Part shown: positions 45,886 to 54,924 of the stretch, piece after piece | Numbering within the stretch: the first letter of the stretch is position 1 | Layout of the letters: the number at the start of each line of letters is the position of its first letter | Source of the DNA: Rhizobium grahamii | Lineage (GTDB): Bacteria; Pseudomonadota; Alphaproteobacteria; Rhizobiales; Rhizobiaceae | DNA length: 64,000 bases | NCBI RefSeq assembly: GCF_009498215.1 | Contig: NZ_CP043498.1 | Coordinates: 2,634,501-2,698,500, forward strand | Reading direction: 5' to 3' | The notes under the pieces: generated by a model | What the model was told of the DNA's origin: nothing | Seen by the model: the letters and a program-made list of their open reading frames with translations, nothing else | The model's database searches: none | Program-made: the position numbers and the translations under genes

Positions 45886-45912
45886 AAACCCCGCCGAAGC
45901 GGGGTTTTCCAA
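45886..45912 (-). terminator. Rho-independent terminator of rpmE
   Basis: On the minus strand, AACCCCGCTTCGGCGGGGTT followed by TTTTG, 24 bp after the rpmE stop, with a stable TTCG loop. Confidence 0.93.
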
Positions 45913-45935
45913 ACTCTGCCATCCAGCAGCGCGAA

Positions 45936-46157
45936 TTAGAGGCCGAGGCCGCCGAAACGCTTGTTGAACTTGGAAACGCGGCCACCGCGGTCCATGAGCT
46001 GCTGGTTGCCGCCGGTCCAGGCCGGGTGGGACTTGGAGTCGATTTCGAGGTTCATGACAGCGCCTTCAGAGCCCCAGGTCGAGCGGGTCTCGTATTCGGT
46101 GCCATCGGTCATGACCACCTTGATCGTGTGGTAGTCGGGATGGATATCTGCCTTCAT
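45936..46157 (-). CDS. rpmE: 50S ribosomal protein L31
   Basis: Large-subunit protein bL31, 73 aa, starting [20 protein letters not shown] with C-terminal [12 protein letters not shown]. There is no cysteine, so it is a zinc-free (C-minus) L31 rather than the zinc-ribbon form. ATG 46157 has AGGAAG six bases upstream; the longer frame to 46184 is not supported. It is divergent from the ABC exporter gene, as is common in rhizobia. Confidence 0.96.
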   Translation of the reverse strand: MKADIHPDYHTIKVVMTDGTEYETRSTWGSEGAVMNLEIDSKSHPAWTGGNQQLMDRGGRVSKFNKRFGGLGL

Positions 46158-46347
46158 AACAATCTTCCTGCAAGCAACGTCCAATTTGACGCATCACGTT
46201 GCGACAAGAGGACCGATTGAATAAATGAAGCCGCAGTCGCTTATGGCTACGGCTTCCCATTAGGATGCGGTGCCTATACATGAAGGCCATCGGGATAACA
46301 AGAGCCATCAGCCGTATTGCACGGCGTTGACGGTGATCGGAGATCAA

Positions 46348-48150
46348 TTGACAGACGCAGTGCAGACCGGCCAGAGAAAGTCCCGCGCTCTCAAGCCTCT
46401 CGGCAGATTGACGCCCTACGTCATGCGCTATCGCGGCATGGTCGCCGGGGCGCTGTTTTCCCTCGCTCTCGCCGCCATCACGTCGCTTGCGCTGCCGCTT
46501 GCCGTTCGCCGCATGATCGACCACGGCTTCACACAGTCCGACGGCACGTTCATCAACAGCTACTTCGTCATGCTGATGATCATGGCCGTCGTTCTCGCGA
46601 TCGCCAGTGCCATGCGCTACTTCTTCGTCATCACGCTTGGCGAGCGCATCGTGTCCGATCTTCGGCATGATGTCTTCGCGCATGTGACGCGGCTGTCCCC
46701 GTCCTTCTTCGACGTCAATCAATCCGGCGAAATCCTCTCGCGCCTGACGGCTGATACCACGCAGATCAAGTCCGCTGTCGGCGCCACGGCCTCCGTCGCT
46801 CTGCGCAACCTGATCCTGTGTCTTGGGGCGATGGGGATGATGATCGTCACCTCGCCGAAACTGTCGAGCCTGGCGCTCGGCGCAATTCCGCTGATCGTCT
46901 TCCCGCTGGTCGCCTTCGGCCGCTCCGTTCGCAAGCGCTCGCGTGCCGCGCAGGATACGCTGGCCGACGCTTCGGCCTTTGCCAGCGAGACGATCGCCGC
47001 CACGCGGACCCTGCAGGCCTTCGGTGGCGAGGATCTCGCGGCCCAGCGTTATGGCAGCGCCGTCGAGACCGCTTACGGCGCCGCACGGGCTGCCATCCGT
47101 TCCCGAGCGCTTCTGACCGGCATTGCCATCACACTAATCTTCGGCAGCGTCGTGGCCGTTCTTTGGGTTGGCGCCCATAGTGTCCTCGCCGGAACCCTGT
47201 CGGCAGGCACACTCGGACAGTTTCTGCTCTATTCGGTCATTGCCGCCGGATCGCTCGGTGCGCTTTCCGAAGTCTGGGGCGAGCTTTCCCAGGCAGCCGG
47301 CGCGACCGAGCGTCTGAGCGAATTGCTGGATGAGGTACCGGCGATCCGCAGGCCAGCCTCCCCTATCGAACTTCCGGTTCCGGCCCTCGGAAAGGTCGAG
47401 TTCGACGACGTTCATTTCGCCTATCCCTCGCGTCCGGAAAGATCGGCGTTGCACGGCCTTGATTTCGAGGTGCGGCCCGGCGAAACGGTCGCAATCGTCG
47501 GCCCCTCAGGAGCCGGCAAGACTACGGTCTTCTCGCTGCTCCTGCGCTTCTACGACCCCTTGCAGGGCGCCGTGAAAGTCGATGGCGTCGATGCTCGACA
47601 GGTCGATCCGGAGGCGCTGCGCAAGCGCCTCGCCATCGTGCCTCAGGACGTGACGATCTTCGCAGCCTCGATCCATGACAACATCGCCTTCGGACGCCCG
47701 GATGCTACCCGCGAGGAGGTTCGTGCGGCCGCGATCGCAGCGCAGGCCGACGAGTTCGTGCACCGTCTCGAGCAAGGGTACGACACGGTCGTCGGCGAAC
47801 GCGGCATCATGCTGTCAGGTGGCCAGCGTCAGCGCATTGCGATCGCCCGCGCGATCCTGAAGAACGCACCGATCCTGCTCCTCGACGAGGCGACATCGGC
47901 GCTCGATGCCGAAAGCGAAACGCTGGTGCAGAAGGCCCTCGATCGCCTGATGAGCGGCCGCACCACGCTGATCATCGCGCACCGACTGGCCACGGTGTTG
48001 AAGGCCGATCGCATCCTTGTGCTCGATCAGGGCCGTGTCGTCGAAGAGGGCACGCACGAAAGCCTGATCCGTCACGGCGGCATTTACGCCAAGCTCGCCA
48101 AGCTGCAGTTCGACGCGGGCGCCGAGGCGTTACTGGCGGCTGCAAAGTAA
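46348..48150 (+). CDS. ABC exporter, fused permease-ATPase (MsbA-like)
   Basis: Half-size ABC exporter of 600 aa. Six membrane helices (about residues 35-320) are followed by an ATPase domain with Walker A GPSGAGKTT, signature LSGGQRQRIAIARAIL, Walker B ILLLDEATSALD and switch histidine in IIAHRLATVL. The likely start is TTG 46348, with GGAG five bases upstream. An ATG at 46270 would add 26 polar residues and lies near the rpmE promoter. The substrate is unknown; lipid or peptide export is typical for this subfamily. Confidence 0.92.
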   Translation: MTDAVQTGQRKSRALKPLGRLTPYVMRYRGMVAGALFSLALAAITSLALPLAVRRMIDHGFTQSDGTFINSYFVMLMIMAVVLAIASAMRYFFVITLGERIVSDLRHDVFAHVTRLSPSFFDVNQSGEILSRLTADTTQIKSAVGATASVALRNLILCLGAMGMMIVTSPKLSSLALGAIPLIVFPLVAFGRSVRKRSRAAQDTLADASAFASETIAATRTLQAFGGEDLAAQRYGSAVETAYGAARAAIRSRALLTGIAITLIFGSVVAVLWVGAHSVLAGTLSAGTLGQFLLYSVIAAGSLGALSEVWGELSQAAGATERLSELLDEVPAIRRPASPIELPVPALGKVEFDDVHFAYPSRPERSALHGLDFEVRPGETVAIVGPSGAGKTTVFSLLLRFYDPLQGAVKVDGVDARQVDPEALRKRLAIVPQDVTIFAASIHDNIAFGRPDATREEVRAAAIAAQADEFVHRLEQGYDTVVGERGIMLSGGQRQRIAIARAILKNAPILLLDEATSALDAESETLVQKALDRLMSGRTTLIIAHRLATVLKADRILVLDQGRVVEEGTHESLIRHGGIYAKLAKLQFDAGAEALLAAAK

Positions 48151-48207
48151 GGCGGTTTCCTCGCGCGTCCCCCTGCCCGGCACCCCCGTACGGTTGCGAG
48201 AGGTTTT

Positions 48208-48251
48208 AACTATTGCGTGCATATTGACATAATGCACGCAATAGTTACACT
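48208..48251 (+). promoter_or_regulatory. Palindromic operator embedding a sigma70 promoter
   Basis: AACTATTGCGTGCAT (48208-48222) and its exact reverse complement ATGCACGCAATAGTT (48232-48246) flank a 9-bp centre, ATTGACATA. The centre holds a perfect -35 TTGACA (48224-48229); TACACT (48246-48251) sits 16 bp later as the -10. The promoter would fire into the membrane-protein gene at 48296. A 15-bp perfect arm over a promoter strongly suggests a dimeric repressor site. There is no T-run, so it is not a terminator of the ABC gene. Confidence 0.65.
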
Positions 48252-48295
48252 TCATTCTCGATCAAACCCAGACTCTTACAGAGGGAGATTGCCGG

Positions 48296-48739
48296 ATGGC
48301 CTCGATCAGCTTTGCCGAAATTCTTGTGGCGCTCGTCGCCATCGCAGTCGTCGTCTCCATGCTGCTTTTCTATCGGTCGCTGCGAGAGGCCGATACCTGG
48401 TCGCTGACCGACGCGCTTTCGGAAGATGTCGTGCTCACCAAAACCGACGATCAAGGCAATCCGGTCGACGCATCGGGCAACGCGCTGTTGGCGGGCACCC
48501 CGCCCTTGACCGTAACGGTGATGAAGGCGAGTTCCAGCCGCTTCATCGCGATGATCGGAACGGTTGCGATTCTCATGCTCTATGTCGGCTTCGGCCTCGC
48601 CTGCCTATATCGCTTTACCAATCTCGGCGTCATTCCCGACATGTCGCAAGGCTCGAACTTCTTCTATTCCGGCATCGTGCTCTTCGCGCCCTACCTCATC
48701 AACAAGTTCTCGTCGGTCTTTTCGATCTTCAAACCGTGA
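48296..48739 (+). CDS. Membrane protein of unknown function
   Basis: 147-aa protein with an N-terminal helix (FAEILVALVAIAVVVSMLLFY), a polar middle of about 60 residues, and two further hydrophobic helices (FIAMIGTVAILMLYVGFGLACLY and FFYSGIVLFAPYLINKF). No family recognised. AGGGAG lies eight bases upstream of ATG 48296. It is a single-gene unit under the palindromic promoter at 48208, so it is probably induced by a specific signal. Confidence 0.8.
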   Translation: MASISFAEILVALVAIAVVVSMLLFYRSLREADTWSLTDALSEDVVLTKTDDQGNPVDASGNALLAGTPPLTVTVMKASSSRFIAMIGTVAILMLYVGFGLACLYRFTNLGVIPDMSQGSNFFYSGIVLFAPYLINKFSSVFSIFKP

Positions 48740-48866
48740 ATGAAGCGCGCGGATGCACGAAAGACCGCGCGCATCGCGTTTAAATATCCCGATGGAATAG
48801 TTGCATTTTTTGTTTTAGGCTGCGGTTGCAGATTTGCGCAACATCCTGATTCCGGGAGAGAAATCC

Positions 48867-49055
48867 ATGTATAAATTCGAAGTTTATAAGGATAAGGCAG
48901 GCGAGTTCCGCTTCCGTTTCAAGGCGTCGAACGGTGAGACCATGTTCAGCTCGGAGGGCTACAAGGCAAAGGCCTCTGCCTTGAGCGCGATCGAGTCGAT
49001 CAAGAAGAATGCTCCCGGCGCAGACACCGCCGACACCACGAAGGCCGAGTCCTGA
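48867..49055 (+). CDS. YegP-family DUF1508 protein
   Basis: 62-aa protein with a single DUF1508 unit: MYKFEVYKDKAGEFRFRFKASNGETMFSSEGYKAKA followed by SALSAIESIKKNAP. E. coli YegP has two such units. ATG 48867 follows GGGAGAG. The family has no established function. Confidence 0.9.
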   Translation: MYKFEVYKDKAGEFRFRFKASNGETMFSSEGYKAKASALSAIESIKKNAPGADTADTTKAES

Positions 49056-49138
49056 TAGAAATCAGGGCGGTGCCACAGGCGCCGCCCTTCCTTTCCGTGC
49101 CAGCGGAACTCCGCCCGGCCGATGCATCGACCGATGCG

Positions 49139-50170
49139 CTACTTTTCCGTCAGCTTGAGCTCGATACGGCGATTGGTCGCCCGCGCCTCCGGCGTTTCGC
49201 CGGGAGCGATCGGCTGAAATTCCCCAAAGCCCGCGGCAACCAGACGATCCGCAGGCACGCCCTGGCTGATCAGGAACTTCACGACCGAGATTGCGCGCGC
49301 CGAGGACAGTTGCCAGTTATCGGCATAGCGTCCCGTGCCGGCAAGCGGAACGTTGTCGGTGTGCCCATCGACGCGCAACACCCAATTGATCTCAGGCGGG
49401 ATTTCCTTCGCCACATCAAGCAGCGCCATCGCGAGCTTGGCCATCTCCGCCTGCCCGTCCGGATTGAGATCAGCGCCACCCGAAGGAAAGAGCACCTCGG
49501 ATTGGAAGACGAAGCGGTCGCCGACGATCCGGATATTCTCGCGATCGGAGAGGATTTCGCGCAGCCGGCCGAAGAAGTCCGAGCGGTAGCGATTCAGCTC
49601 CTGAACGCGCTGCGCAAGCGCAACGTTCAGCCGCCGTCCGAGATCCGCGATCTTGGTTTGCGACGACTGGTCCTTCTGCTCGGAGGCCTGAAGTGCTGCT
49701 TCGACAGCCGCGATCTGGCTGCGAAGTGCTGCGATCTGCTGGTTCAGAAGCTCCACCTGGCTCATCGCCCGGTCGCTCATCTGCTTCTGTTCGTCGAGTT
49801 CCTTGGTCAGCGTCCCGACCCGCTGCTGTGCCGCATCCTGGCCGCCGGCACCTGCGGACAGCAGTGCCTGCAGCCGTGAACGCTCGCCTTCGGCGCTGGC
49901 CAGAGAAGCCTGGAGATTGGCGATGTTGTCCTCGAGGTCCTGCTTGCTGCCCTTTTCGAGCGCCAGCAGTTGCGTGAGTTCGTTGATCTGGCTGTTCAGC
50001 CGATTGAGAACCTCGTCACGCCCGGTGATTTCACGGCTGAGAATGAACTGCCCGACGACGAACACCGTCAGCAGGAACATGATGGCGATGAGCAGGGTCG
50101 ACAGAGCATCGACGAACCCGGGCCAATAGTCGACAGCGCGCTCGCGGCGGCGGTTGCGGGCAAGCGGCAT
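49139..50170 (-). CDS. OmpA/MotB-like peptidoglycan-binding protein with coiled coil
   Basis: 343-aa inner-membrane protein. After a basic start (RNRRRERAVDYWPGFVDAL), one helix (about 20-43) resembles the MotB membrane segment, including the conserved aspartate (D21). A coiled coil (about 50-190) leads to a C-terminal OmpA domain with DGHTDNVPL, SSARAISVVKFLISQGV and ATNRRIELKL. Its partner is the MotA/ExbB-like gene three bases upstream. The pair probably forms a proton-driven motor anchored to the cell wall, but not the flagellar stator, because its coiled coil is much longer than that of MotB. Confidence 0.88.
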   Translation of the reverse strand: MPLARNRRRERAVDYWPGFVDALSTLLIAIMFLLTVFVVGQFILSREITGRDEVLNRLNSQINELTQLLALEKGSKQDLEDNIANLQASLASAEGERSRLQALLSAGAGGQDAAQQRVGTLTKELDEQKQMSDRAMSQVELLNQQIAALRSQIAAVEAALQASEQKDQSSQTKIADLGRRLNVALAQRVQELNRYRSDFFGRLREILSDRENIRIVGDRFVFQSEVLFPSGGADLNPDGQAEMAKLAMALLDVAKEIPPEINWVLRVDGHTDNVPLAGTGRYADNWQLSSARAISVVKFLISQGVPADRLVAAGFGEFQPIAPGETPEARATNRRIELKLTEK

Positions 50171-50173
50171 GGC

Positions 50174-51280
50174 TTATTTGCCCTCGCTCGTTTCCGCCTG
50201 CGGCATGCGCGGTCCGCGCTCGCTGCCACCGCCCGTACTCAGCCGTTCCTGCGAGCCGATGCGCTCGGCAAGACGATCGAGCGTGCGGCGCATCGCCTTG
50301 GTCTCGTCCTGCTGTGCCTCGATCCAGTCCCGCAGCATCTGCTGCTCGTTGCGCATGTTCTTGACGAGACCCTGGATACCTTCCGCGAGGCTCGCCATCG
50401 CTGCAACCGAGCGCTGGCTGCCGGCGCCGCCTTCTTCGGATACCTTGCGGAGATATTCCGAAAGCGCCCTGACATCGTCAGGCGAGACGCTGCCCTTGCC
50501 ATCGATGGTCGGCACCGCGACGTCGGAGCCGACGTCCGTCACGGAAGAAAGCCAGTTTTCCAGCTCGACATAGAACCGGTTCTGAGCGCGGCCGGCCTGC
50601 AGATCGAGGAAACCAAGGATAAGCGAACCGGAGAGACCGAGAAGCGACGAGGAGAACGCCTGTCCCATGCCTGACAGCGGTGTGGACAGGCCTTCCTTCA
50701 GCGCGCCCAGCACATCGGACGAACCGTTGGTGCCGGCGTCGAGCGACTGGATGACGTTGCTGATCGACCCGATGGTGCCGATCAGGCCCCAGAAGGTTCC
50801 GAGCAGGCCGAGAAAGACGAGAAGGCCGATGAGGTAGCGCGAAACGTCGCGTGATTCATCCAGGCGGTTGGCGATGGAATCGAGAATGGAGCGAAAGGTG
50901 GCGGTCGAGAGCCCCGACGCCTTGCGATTGCCGAGCAGCACGCGCATCGGCGCCAGCAACTTCGGATCGCGGCCCACCTTCTCGACACTGCCGGCTGCGC
51001 GAAATGAATTGAACCAGCGCACTTCGGGGCGCAGGGCAAGCACTTGAGCGAAAACGAGGATGATCCCGACACCGAGAACGCCGAGAATGAGCCCGTTGAG
51101 GCCCGGATTGTGCATGAAGGCGGTTTGAGCCTGACGGAACAGGATCGCGGCTATGAACCCGACGATGACCAGAAACAGCACCATCGTCCACAGGAACTGC
51201 ATGGGACTGGAAAGTCTGTAGCTATAGTTGCCAGTGGGTTTTTCGGTCGAACCGAAGTCCGCCACATTCACGTTTTCCAT
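50174..51280 (-). CDS. MotA/TolQ/ExbB-like proton channel protein
   Basis: 368-aa membrane protein. Two N-terminal helices (about 27-50 and 60-82), then a pair that includes LIGLLVFLGLLGTFWGLIGTIGSISNVIQ and GMGQAFSSSLLGLSGSLILGFLD, which matches the MotA/ExbB channel pattern. A long soluble C-terminal tail (about 235-368) has a coiled-coil part (MRNEQQMLRDWIEAQQDETKAMRRTLDRLAERIG). It is cotranscribed with the OmpA/MotB-like gene (3-bp gap). Its function in rhizobia is unknown to me. Confidence 0.86.
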   Translation of the reverse strand: MENVNVADFGSTEKPTGNYSYRLSSPMQFLWTMVLFLVIVGFIAAILFRQAQTAFMHNPGLNGLILGVLGVGIILVFAQVLALRPEVRWFNSFRAAGSVEKVGRDPKLLAPMRVLLGNRKASGLSTATFRSILDSIANRLDESRDVSRYLIGLLVFLGLLGTFWGLIGTIGSISNVIQSLDAGTNGSSDVLGALKEGLSTPLSGMGQAFSSSLLGLSGSLILGFLDLQAGRAQNRFYVELENWLSSVTDVGSDVAVPTIDGKGSVSPDDVRALSEYLRKVSEEGGAGSQRSVAAMASLAEGIQGLVKNMRNEQQMLRDWIEAQQDETKAMRRTLDRLAERIGSQERLSTGGGSERGPRMPQAETSEGK

Positions 51281-51381
51281 AGTTCCGCTGCCTCCGGCTT
51301 CCCTCGCCGCCGGAGACTAGAGCAACATTGTGCCGAATTGAAGTACGCCGAACAGGAAAACCGTGTCTTTACAACAACGAT

Positions 51382-52182
51382 TTAGCGGGAGGGCACCGGC
51401 CGCTTGGCAACGTCGAGCAGTGCCTTCTGGATATATTCGTTGCCGGCGACGACGGAACCTGTCTCCAGAATGGACGAACCGCCATCCCAATCGGAGACGT
51501 AACCACCGGCCTCGCGGATAAGCAGAATACCGGCAGCGATATCCCAGGCGGACAGTCCGGTTTCCCAGAAACCATCGAAACGGCCAGCCGCAACATAAGC
51601 GAGATCGAGCGAGGCGGAGCCGAGACGACGGATACCCGCGACTTCGCCCATCACATGCCGAAGCTCGACGAGGAACTTGCCATGATTGCCACGGCCGAGA
51701 TGCGGTACACCGCAACCGATCACCGAGTCCGAAAGGACACGGCGCGCGCCGACGCGCAGGCGGCGATCGTTGAGAAAGGCGCCACCACCGCGCTCGGCGG
51801 TGTAGAGCTCATCGGTCGCCGGGTTGAACACGACACCGGCAACGATCTCGTTGTTGCGCTCGAGCGCGATCGAGACGGCAAACTGCGGAATGCCGTGAAG
51901 GAAGTTCGTCGTACCGTCGAGGGGATCGACGATCCAGCGATGCGCGCCGTCGGTGCCCTTGATCTCCTCGCTCTCCTCGCCGAGGAAGCCGTAGGTCGGG
52001 CGTGCCTTCATGAGCTCGTCCTTGACGATCTTCTCAGCCTTGCGGTCGGCGTTGGAAACGAAGTCGCCCGGTCCCTTCACGGAAACCTGCAGGTTCTGCA
52101 CTTCGCCGAAATCACGCCCCAACGACTTGCCTGCCTTGATGGCAGCCTGAACCATGACATTGAGAAGAGCTGAACGAGCCAT
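51382..52182 (-). CDS. suhB: Inositol monophosphatase family protein SuhB
   Basis: Magnesium-dependent phosphatase of 266 aa. Metal site residues lie in the family motifs FLGEESEE, WIVDPLDGTTNFLHGIPQFA and WDIAAGILLIREAGG. SuhB-type enzymes hydrolyse inositol-1-phosphate and in E. coli also act in rRNA transcription antitermination. A 101-bp gap separates it from the downstream MotA-like gene. Confidence 0.94.
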   Translation of the reverse strand: MARSALLNVMVQAAIKAGKSLGRDFGEVQNLQVSVKGPGDFVSNADRKAEKIVKDELMKARPTYGFLGEESEEIKGTDGAHRWIVDPLDGTTNFLHGIPQFAVSIALERNNEIVAGVVFNPATDELYTAERGGGAFLNDRRLRVGARRVLSDSVIGCGVPHLGRGNHGKFLVELRHVMGEVAGIRRLGSASLDLAYVAAGRFDGFWETGLSAWDIAAGILLIREAGGYVSDWDGGSSILETGSVVAGNEYIQKALLDVAKRPVPSR

Positions 52183-52391
52183 TTGAGCACTTTTCCTTGA
52201 GCGATAATACGATGCGCGCTGTCAGGGGCGGGTCCCTGATCGCCGGAAGAGGCAGCGCTCGATAAGATTGGCGGCCTCAAGACCACAAAACCGGGAAAAT
52301 TTCAAGAGGAGACAGACCACGCATCGTTTCACCGCAAGAAATGTCGCGAAATATTCTGGACAGATCGATCTGGAATGACTATCTTCCACTC
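52183..52391. other. Divergent promoter region, suhB and tetR
   Basis: 209 bp between suhB and the TetR gene. A longer in-frame start of the TetR protein (52341) lies in it. No operator clear enough to call. Confidence 0.35.
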
Positions 52392-52970
52392 ATGGCACGA
52401 CACAAGGAATTCGACAGGGACTGGGCACTCGATGCCGCGATCGGCGTCTTCTCGCAGCATGGCTACGAGGGAAGCTCGACCGATGCGCTGCTGACGGCAA
52501 TGAAGATCAGCCGGCAAAGCATGTACGACACCTTTGGCGACAAGCGCAGCCTCTACCTGCAGGCGCTGAAGCGCTACAACACCGACAGCGTTCTCAGGAT
52601 CATCGCCGACACGCAGCATGGCCAGAGGCCGCTTGAAGCCCTGGAAGCCGCGCTGATCGCCTTTGCCTCCCGACCGCCTTCGGAGGCATCGAGGGGCTGC
52701 CTCGGCGTCAGCGCTATCTGCGAGTTCGGTCGCACCGACGCAGACGTGTCGAGCCTCACCGACAGTGCAGCCACGACACTCGGCAAGGCGATCGGCTCCC
52801 TACTCGATGAGGCCCGCAGAACCGGCCAACTTGCACCCGAGATCGATCCGGAAGCCGCCACGCAATTCCTCGGCGCAACATTGTCGGGCATGAAAGTCAG
52901 CGCCCGCAATGGGGCAAGTCCGGAAGTGCTGCGCAACATCGCCAGCCTTGCCATTCGAAGCCTTCGTTAA
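52392..52970 (+). CDS. TetR/AcrR family regulator
   Basis: 192-aa repressor-type protein. The N-terminal helix-turn-helix spans about residues 15-55 (AIGVFSQHGYEGSSTDALL, then KISRQSMYDTFGDKRSLYLQAL). The C-terminal domain contains RGCLGVSAICEFG and an AcrR-type ligand pocket. MARHKEFDRDWAL at ATG 52392 is the usual start of this subfamily; an upstream ATG at 52341 would add 17 residues. It likely controls the SDR gene immediately downstream. Confidence 0.9.
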   Translation: MARHKEFDRDWALDAAIGVFSQHGYEGSSTDALLTAMKISRQSMYDTFGDKRSLYLQALKRYNTDSVLRIIADTQHGQRPLEALEAALIAFASRPPSEASRGCLGVSAICEFGRTDADVSSLTDSAATTLGKAIGSLLDEARRTGQLAPEIDPEAATQFLGATLSGMKVSARNGASPEVLRNIASLAIRSLR

Positions 52971-53008
52971 CAAGACACGGGATCACCGTGATTTCGTATG
53001 TCCAATTA

Positions 53009-53024
53009 TAGACTAAACAGTCCA
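53009..53024 (+). promoter_or_regulatory. Candidate TetR operator
   Basis: TAGACT-AAAC-AGTCCA, a near-perfect palindrome (one mismatch), lies in the 63-bp gap between the TetR and SDR genes, 10-25 bp upstream of the SDR start. Its layout (TAGAC-N-GTCTA type with a 4-bp centre) matches operators of several AcrR-type repressors. Confidence 0.5.
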
Positions 53025-53033
53025 ATAAGGAGA

Positions 53034-53780
53034 ATGACAGTGACAAAACCACTTCACGAAAAGGTCGCGATCGTAACAGGCGGCTCGCGCGGTATCGGGG
53101 CGGCGATCGTCCGCAGGCTTGCTGCCGATGGCGCCGCGGTCGCCTTCACCTACGCCAACTCCAGCGAAAAGGCCGATGCCATCGTCGCGGAGATCGAAGG
53201 AAGCGGCGGAAAGGCGCTCGCCATCAAGGCCGACAGCGCCGACGCGGCCGCCCTGCGGAAAGCGATCGATCGAGCTGTCGATCACTTCGGCGCGCTCGAC
53301 ATTCTGGTCAACAATGCGGGTATTCTGCTGTTGAACAAGCTGGAGGATTTTCCGCTCGAGGACTTCGACCGGATGTTCGCCGTCAATGTCCGCGCTGTCT
53401 TCGCCGGCACGCAGGCTGCGGCGAGGCACATGCATGAGGGCGGCAGGATCATCACGATCGGCAGCGTCGTGGCCGATCGAAGCGGCTTCCCGACATCATC
53501 GGTCTATAGCATGACGAAAGGCGCGGTCGCCGCGATGACGCGCGGCCTCGCACGCGATCTCGGCCCGCGCGGTATCACGGTCAACACAATCCAGCCCGGC
53601 CCCACGGAGACGGACATGAATTCCGATCCGGCTTCTCATGAAATGCTGAAAGGATTGATGGCACTTGGCCGCCTGGGCGAGGATCGCGAAATTGCCGGCC
53701 TTGCCGCCTATCTTGCAAGCCCGGAAGCCGCCTTCATCACCGGCGCCAGCCTGACGATCGACGGCGGCTATCTCGCCTGA
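53034..53780 (+). CDS. SDR family oxidoreductase
   Basis: Short-chain dehydrogenase/reductase of 246-248 aa. Cofactor motif TGGSRGIGAA, NNAG, the catalytic Ser in TIGSVVADRSG, the active pair Y-S-M-T-K and C-terminal TGASLTIDGGYLA are present. The basic residues near ANSSEK suggest NADP use, which is uncertain. AGGAG lies one base from ATG 53034 but seven bases from GTG 53040, so GTG may be the real start. It is paired with the upstream TetR gene; the substrate is unknown. Confidence 0.92.
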   Translation: MTVTKPLHEKVAIVTGGSRGIGAAIVRRLAADGAAVAFTYANSSEKADAIVAEIEGSGGKALAIKADSADAAALRKAIDRAVDHFGALDILVNNAGILLLNKLEDFPLEDFDRMFAVNVRAVFAGTQAAARHMHEGGRIITIGSVVADRSGFPTSSVYSMTKGAVAAMTRGLARDLGPRGITVNTIQPGPTETDMNSDPASHEMLKGLMALGRLGEDREIAGLAAYLASPEAAFITGASLTIDGGYLA

Positions 53781-53787
53781 GATCGAA

Positions 53788-53813
53788 AGCCGGCGGCGTG
53801 CGCCGCCGGCATC
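53788..53813. terminator. Bidirectional terminator hairpin between SDR and cheB
   Basis: GCCGGCGGCG-TG-CGCCGCCGGC, a near-perfect 10-bp GC stem in the 36-bp gap between convergent genes. T-runs are short (ATCCTTTC on plus, TTTC on minus). Confidence 0.7.
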
Positions 53814-53816
53814 CTT

Positions 53817-54911
53817 TCAGAATTTCTGCTGGGTAATGAGGACTTCTCGGGCGATCTGATCGAGCGGCAGGATCCGATCCACCCCACCCTTGGCGATCGC
53901 CTCTTTCGGCATCCCGAAGACGACTGATGTCGCCTCATCTTGCGCGACGGTATAGGCGCCAGCCTGATGCATCTCCAACATTCCCTTGGCACCGTCGTCG
54001 CCCATGCCGGTCATGATGATGCCCATCGCGTTCGAACCGGCGCTGCGCGCAGCCGAACGGAAGAGTACGTCGACGGAAGGACGATGCCGCGAAACCAGCG
54101 GCCCCTGCTTGACCGAGACATAATACCGGGCCCCCTGCCTTTCGAGCAGCATGTGCTTGTCGCCGGGCGCGATCAGCACATGGCCGCGCAGCACGGGATC
54201 GCCATCGACGGCTTCCTTCACTTCGACTTCGCAGAGCCCGTTCAGTCTCTTCGCGAAGGCAGCGGTGAACTTCTCCGGCATGTGCTGGACGATGACCATG
54301 CCCGGCGCATTGGCCGGCAGTGCTTCGAGGAATTCGCGTAGCGCTTCCGTCCCGCCCGTCGAAGCGCCGACGCAGACGACCATTTCCGTGGTCTTCGCCA
54401 TTGCGCGTCCGGTTGGCGGCGGCAGCATCGCATCAGCCGTCAGTTTCTGCGGCGGCGCTTCCCGGCCCGGCCTCAGGGCGCTCATCGCCCGCCGCATGTT
54501 GCCAAGACGGGCATGGGATGCGCTCTTGACCACTTCACGGATGCGCACGGCATCGTCGGCGAGACTGTCGGCAGCGCCGATCTTCGATTTCAGGATGACA
54601 TCGACGGCGCCCGCCTCCAGGGCCTGCAGCAGCGTCTCGGATCCTGCCTCCGTCAGCGAGGAGCACATGACGACGGGGATGGGCCGCTGCGACATCAGTT
54701 TGCGCAGAAAGGTTATGCCATCCATCCTCGGCATCTCGACGTCGAGCGTGATGACGTCGGGAATTTCCTCCTGGATTTTCTTGGCTGCCATGAAGGGGTC
54801 GGTTGCCACCCCCATGACTTCGATTTCGGGATCCTCCTGCAGCACGCGGACGAGCGTCTGGCGAACGCTGGCGGAGTCATCGATGATCAGAACGCGTATC
54901 TTCTTGCCCAT
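53817..54911 (-). CDS. cheB: Chemotaxis protein-glutamate methylesterase/response regulator CheB
   Basis: Demethylates/deamidates receptors when phosphorylated by CheA, 364 aa. The N-terminal receiver has phosphoacceptor D57 ([13 protein letters not shown]) and acidic pocket I-I-D-D-S. A linker (about 125-165) joins the methylesterase domain with catalytic Ser in [10 protein letters not shown], His in VQHMPEKF and Asp in [14 protein letters not shown] 54911 has AAGG six bases upstream, preferred over TTG 54917. It is the last gene of the operon, 13 bp after cheR. Confidence 0.96.
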   Translation of the reverse strand: MGKKIRVLIIDDSASVRQTLVRVLQEDPEIEVMGVATDPFMAAKKIQEEIPDVITLDVEMPRMDGITFLRKLMSQRPIPVVMCSSLTEAGSETLLQALEAGAVDVILKSKIGAADSLADDAVRIREVVKSASHARLGNMRRAMSALRPGREAPPQKLTADAMLPPPTGRAMAKTTEMVVCVGASTGGTEALREFLEALPANAPGMVIVQHMPEKFTAAFAKRLNGLCEVEVKEAVDGDPVLRGHVLIAPGDKHMLLERQGARYYVSVKQGPLVSRHRPSVDVLFRSAARSAGSNAMGIIMTGMGDDGAKGMLEMHQAGAYTVAQDEATSVVFGMPKEAIAKGGVDRILPLDQIAREVLITQQKF

Positions 54912-54924
54912 GGGCAACCTTACT

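Noticed and set aside
45809..45985. N-terminal extension of the deaminase
   Set aside because: It would overlap rpmE and its terminator; the ATG at 45808 has a good ribosome site and starts at the domain.
49139..51280. Zorya defence system
   Set aside because: Only the channel and MotB-like parts are present. No ZorC/D/E helicase or nuclease genes adjoin; suhB and YegP are the neighbours.
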